45,977 nt of DNA from contig NZ_NGFP01000027.1 of assembly GCF_002149035.1 (NCBI RefSeq), positions 6,608-52,584 on the forward strand, given 5' to 3'. The position numbers and the translations under genes were made by a program. The notes under the pieces are model-generated. The model made no database searches and was not told the DNA's origin. It saw only the letters and a program-made list of their open reading frames with translations. This document shows positions 43,536 to 45,977 of the stretch, piece by piece (position 1 is the stretch's first letter; each line of letters opens with the position of its first letter). Source of the DNA: Streptosporangium minutum. GTDB taxonomy: Bacteria > Actinomycetota > Actinomycetes > Streptosporangiales > Streptosporangiaceae.

Positions 43536-43922
43536 ATGGAGCACTTCAACGGTTCCGACTACCCGCCTGTCTACCACGGCGCGGGCTCGCAGCGAGGCGA
43601 GATCGGAAGCGGCGGGGACGACTTGTCCCGGAAATCCGATCCGCCCCTCGCCGGGGAAGACCTGCCTCTCACCAGAGAAGACGTGCGGGCACTGGCCGGC
43701 GGCCTGCCGCGCATGTTCGCGCTGGTCCAGGAGACCGGGGAGGACGACGAGGAGATCGCCGTGGAGGTCGTGGCCTACGGGCTGGCACTGCCGTGCGGCA
43801 CGGCGGCGACCGTCGGCGTGGTCAACGGGTTCGGCCGATGGACGAGCGCCCACAGCGCCGCGTCGCGGCTCCGCTCCGACCTCGTCTGGCTCGGGGACGA
43901 CGGTGAGTGGCCGAGTTCATGA
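43536..43922 (+). CDS. Small acidic protein of unknown function
   Basis: The protein has 128 aa (begins MEHFNGSDYPPVYHGAGSQR). It is acidic in the middle (QETGEDDEEIAVEVVAYGLA), with a C-terminal GFGRWTSAHSAASRLRSDLV and WLGDDGEWPSS. There is no signal peptide or membrane helix. Such proteins are frequent neighbours of XRE-DUF5753/DUF397 pairs in actinomycetes; no function is known to me. AAGGAAG lies 8 bases upstream of ATG. It is divergent from the XRE gene. Confidence 0.65.
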   Translation: MEHFNGSDYPPVYHGAGSQRGEIGSGGDDLSRKSDPPLAGEDLPLTREDVRALAGGLPRMFALVQETGEDDEEIAVEVVAYGLALPCGTAATVGVVNGFGRWTSAHSAASRLRSDLVWLGDDGEWPSS

Positions 43923-44057
43923 CACTCGAAGACGGCGGCGGCCCGCGCGATCCTGATCGAGCTGCTCGGCATACGGGAGGTGCCGGTCTCCGCCGTGTAC
44001 ACAAGGACTGGATCGACCCCGGTTCATCGATTGACGATCTACGGATGTAGTACCGGG

Positions 44058-44906
44058 TCAGGCCAGAGCCGGTGAGGGAACGGCGCGGCGTGGGTCGAGC
44101 AGGCCGGGGTCGGTCGCCATGAACAGGTCGAAGGAGTCGTTGCGCCATCCGGCCGCGAGCAGGGGCCGGGTCGCCCGATGCGGCGCGGGCAGGCAGATCC
44201 GCGCTCGGCCGCCGGGCGGGTCCAGGGAGGCCAGCACGGCGACGACCGCGTCCCGGACCGCGCCCGCGTCGGCGTGGGGCGCCGTCGCCAGGTGCACGAC
44301 GCCGTACTCCGCCCCGGCGCCGGCCACCGTACCCGCTGCCAGCGGCTCACCGTCGCGACCGGCCACGACCGCCTGCCCGGACGGGCGAGCGGCCCAGGCC
44401 CGGTGATCGGCGGCCCGGTCGATCCCCGTCCACCGCTCCTCCAGGTCGGCGACCTCCCCGGGGTCGGCCGCCGAGACCGCCCAACCTCCGGGGACGCGTA
44501 GCGCCCGCACGTCCCCGGCCAGGTAGAGGAGGGGCCACCAGCCGTCGAGGCCGGACCTCGTGTACAGCGGCAGCGCGTGAGAGTGCACGCTGCTGAAGGT
44601 CATCCGCCGGGAACCGTCCCGCCACAGGGCCGCGAGCATGGCCCGGCCGGCGCCCAGACCGTGGGACCGGGGGTCGACGAACAGGTCGCAGAGCATGGTG
44701 GTCTCCTCCGGACCGTTGCCGATCCGGCGGATCGCGCCGAACCCCGTCACGGCACCGCGATGCTCGGCGACCACCACCCGGCCGCAGGAGAGCAGGTGAC
44801 CCACGTAGGCCGGGTCCGCGCCCGTCCACTCCTCGTCCTGCCCGGCTGAGACCGCCACCGCCGCGATGACGTCCAGGTCACCGATGGTCGCGTCCCTTAC
44901 GTGCAT
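44058..44906 (-). CDS. GNAT-family N-acetyltransferase
   Basis: The protein has 282 aa. The N-terminal GNAT domain (about 1-150) has VVVAEHRGAVTGFGAIRRIG, LFVDPRSHGLGAGRAML (the acetyl-CoA loop) and a Tyr in LPLYTRSGLDGW. A second, degenerate GNAT-like half (about 155-282) follows, with HLATAPHADAGAVRDAVVAV. Tandem GNATs often act on small molecules or peptides; the substrate is unknown. ATG 44906 is used; GTG 44915 with GTAGGG upstream is an alternative. It is adjacent to the WD40 gene on the same strand. Confidence 0.82.
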   Translation of the reverse strand: MHVRDATIGDLDVIAAVAVSAGQDEEWTGADPAYVGHLLSCGRVVVAEHRGAVTGFGAIRRIGNGPEETTMLCDLFVDPRSHGLGAGRAMLAALWRDGSRRMTFSSVHSHALPLYTRSGLDGWWPLLYLAGDVRALRVPGGWAVSAADPGEVADLEERWTGIDRAADHRAWAARPSGQAVVAGRDGEPLAAGTVAGAGAEYGVVHLATAPHADAGAVRDAVVAVLASLDPPGGRARICLPAPHRATRPLLAAGWRNDSFDLFMATDPGLLDPRRAVPSPALA

Positions 44907-44959
44907 GTCCGTCACGGCCCTACTGTGCCACGGACCCCGGCGACGCTCGGATGCTGGGT

Positions 44960-45977
44960 TCAGGAGCCGGACGCCGGGGAGGGCGGGCCCAGGCTCCACA
45001 CCCGCACTCTGCCGTCGAAGTCGCCGGCGAGGAGGACCGGCCGTCCTTCCAGCTCCGTCACCAGCATCGACGTGATCCCGTGGGTGGGGGTGCCGAACAC
45101 CTTGCCGATCTGCTCGCGGGTGGCCAGGTCCCACACCCGTATCCCGTCGTAGCCGCCGGAGACGACGACCTGCCGCCCCTGCAGCTCCGTCACCACCACC
45201 GACTCGACGCCTTCGGTGTGGCCGGTGAACGGCCTGCCGAGCTGCTTACGGGTGGCCAGGTCCCACACCAGCACCGTGCTGTCATCGCCACCGGAGGCGC
45301 CGGAGACGACGACCGGCCGCCCCTCGAACTCCGTCACCGTCACCGTCGTGTCCCCGCCGGTCTGCGCGGTGAACGGCCTGCCGACCTGCTCACGCGTGGC
45401 CAGATCCCACACCCGCGCCCCGTCGCCGCCGGCGGAGACCACGACCCGCCGTCCCTCCAGCTCCGTCACCACCACCGACTCGGCTGCGACTGTGTGGGTG
45501 AACGGCCTGCCGATCTGCTCGCGGGTGGCCAGATCCCACACCCGCACCGTGTTGTCGCCGCCGGCGGAGACGATGACCCGCCGCCCCTCCAGCTCCGTCA
45601 CCACCACCGAGGTGATCCCGCCGGTGTGGCCGGTGAACGGCCTGCCGACCTGCTCGCGGGTGGCCAGATCCCACACCCGCACCGCGCTGTCGCCACCGCC
45701 GGAGACCACGACCCGCCGCCCCTCCAGCTCCGTCACCACGGCGTGGGCACCGGTGTTGTGGGCGGTGAACGGCCTGCCGGTCTCCTTGCGGGTGGCCAGA
45801 TCCCACACCCGCACCGTTCTGTCGCCGTCGGAGACGACGACCTGCCGCCCCTCCAGCTCCGTCACCGCCTCCACCGATGAGGACGCGTCGTTGGAGGCGA
45901 ACGGCCTGCCGACCGGCATGCCGAGAGGGATGGCGCTCGGAGTCCGATCGGGCGACGGCGCGGAGGGACCCGTGGAC
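44960..45977 (-). CDS. WD40-repeat beta-propeller protein, N-terminus beyond window
   Basis: At least 338 residues are visible; the frame stays open to the window end, with a Pro/Ser-rich linker (GPSAPSPDRTPSA) before the repeats. There are seven WD40 units of about 42-45 aa, each with VVVTELEGRRVVVSGGGD, a variable spot, VRVWDLATRE and a loop GRPFTGHT. This fits one seven-bladed propeller. The repeats are nearly identical at DNA level (about 130-base period). In actinomycetes such propellers usually follow a kinase, NACHT or caspase-like domain, which would lie beyond base 45977. Confidence 0.9.
   Translation of the reverse strand, partial: STGPSAPSPDRTPSAIPLGMPVGRPFASNDASSSVEAVTELEGRQVVVSDGDRTVRVWDLATRKETGRPFTAHNTGAHAVVTELEGRRVVVSGGGDSAVRVWDLATREQVGRPFTGHTGGITSVVVTELEGRRVIVSAGGDNTVRVWDLATREQIGRPFTHTVAAESVVVTELEGRRVVVSAGGDGARVWDLATREQVGRPFTAQTGGDTTVTVTEFEGRPVVVSGASGGDDSTVLVWDLATRKQLGRPFTGHTEGVESVVVTELQGRQVVVSGGYDGIRVWDLATREQIGKVFGTPTHGITSMLVTELEGRPVLLAGDFDGRVRVWSLGPPSPASGS

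Noticed and set aside
43923-44057. Open frame fragment after the 128-aa gene (TAAARAILIELLGIREVPVS)
   Set aside because: Short, no start signal and no family I can name; possibly a gene scrap but not supportable.
45000-45900. Minisatellite or CRISPR-like array near the right edge
   Set aside because: The ~130-base period is one long open frame encoding WD40 blades.

Overview
The window is very GC-rich, uses many GTG and TTG starts, and packs genes into overlapping operons. It carries actinobacterial hallmarks: a SARP/AfsR regulator, an XRE-DUF5753/DUF397 pair, and a KstR-type steroid regulon. This fits a filamentous actinomycete, plausibly of the Streptosporangiales (Nonomuraea or Streptosporangium-like). 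The placement is an inference from gene content; no marker gene is present.

Layout. (1) 1-4.9 kb: a compact, apparently undescribed RiPP-like locus. A SARP regulator (cut by the window edge) diverges from an 18-codon micro-ORF with a perfect Shine-Dalgarno, followed by a strong hairpin. Then come an E1/ThiF enzyme with an N-terminal PqqD-like recognition domain, a membrane M50 metalloprotease with a second PqqD-like domain, and an internally duplicated lipoprotein. (2) 5.0-6.0 kb: a TrmB/LuxR-type regulator. (3) 6.1-15.8 kb: a steroid (cholesterol-type) side-chain degradation island. A six-gene minus-strand operon (fadD17-like, chsE1, chsE2, chsH2, chsH1, ltp2) diverges from kstR, fadA5 and a metallo-beta-lactamase-fold hydrolase, with KstR-type operators in the intergenic regions. 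(4) 15.8-24.8 kb: a GntR regulator, a double-AsnC regulator, a polytopic glycosyltransferase-like protein, a two-component system, a MarR/cupin pair, and a TetR/MFS/SnoaL-like set. (5) 24.8-33.2 kb: a minus-strand operon for non-phosphorylative L-fucose catabolism with an RbsABC-type importer. It shares operators with the distant GntR gene, and a broken GH95 alpha-L-fucosidase gene lies beside it. (6) 33.3-34.6 kb: a CYP125/CYP142-like steroid P450 with its own KstR box. (7) 34.6-40 kb: truncated IS982 and Tn3 transposases and a broken XRE regulator, around an oxidoreductase/SnoaL pair and a DHFR-like/YCII/ECF42 sigma operon. (8) 40-46 kb: polyprenyl diphosphate synthase, DsbA-like thioredoxin, XRE/DUF397 pair, a small unknown protein, a GNAT acetyltransferase and a WD40-repeat protein cut by the window end.

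How they work together. The steroid genes form one KstR regulon: P450 oxidation of the side-chain terminus, CoA activation, FadA5 thiolysis, then ChsE1/E2, ChsH1/H2 and Ltp2 removing the last three-carbon unit. The fucose genes encode uptake, aldose oxidation, dehydration, oxidation and hydrolysis, missing only an obvious lactonase and a working fucosidase. The RiPP-like locus has the minimum parts for a modified peptide: precursor, E1-like modifier, leader protease and accessory lipoprotein. Short tandem repeats derived from gene 3' ends occur at several intergenic sites and are an unexplained local feature.
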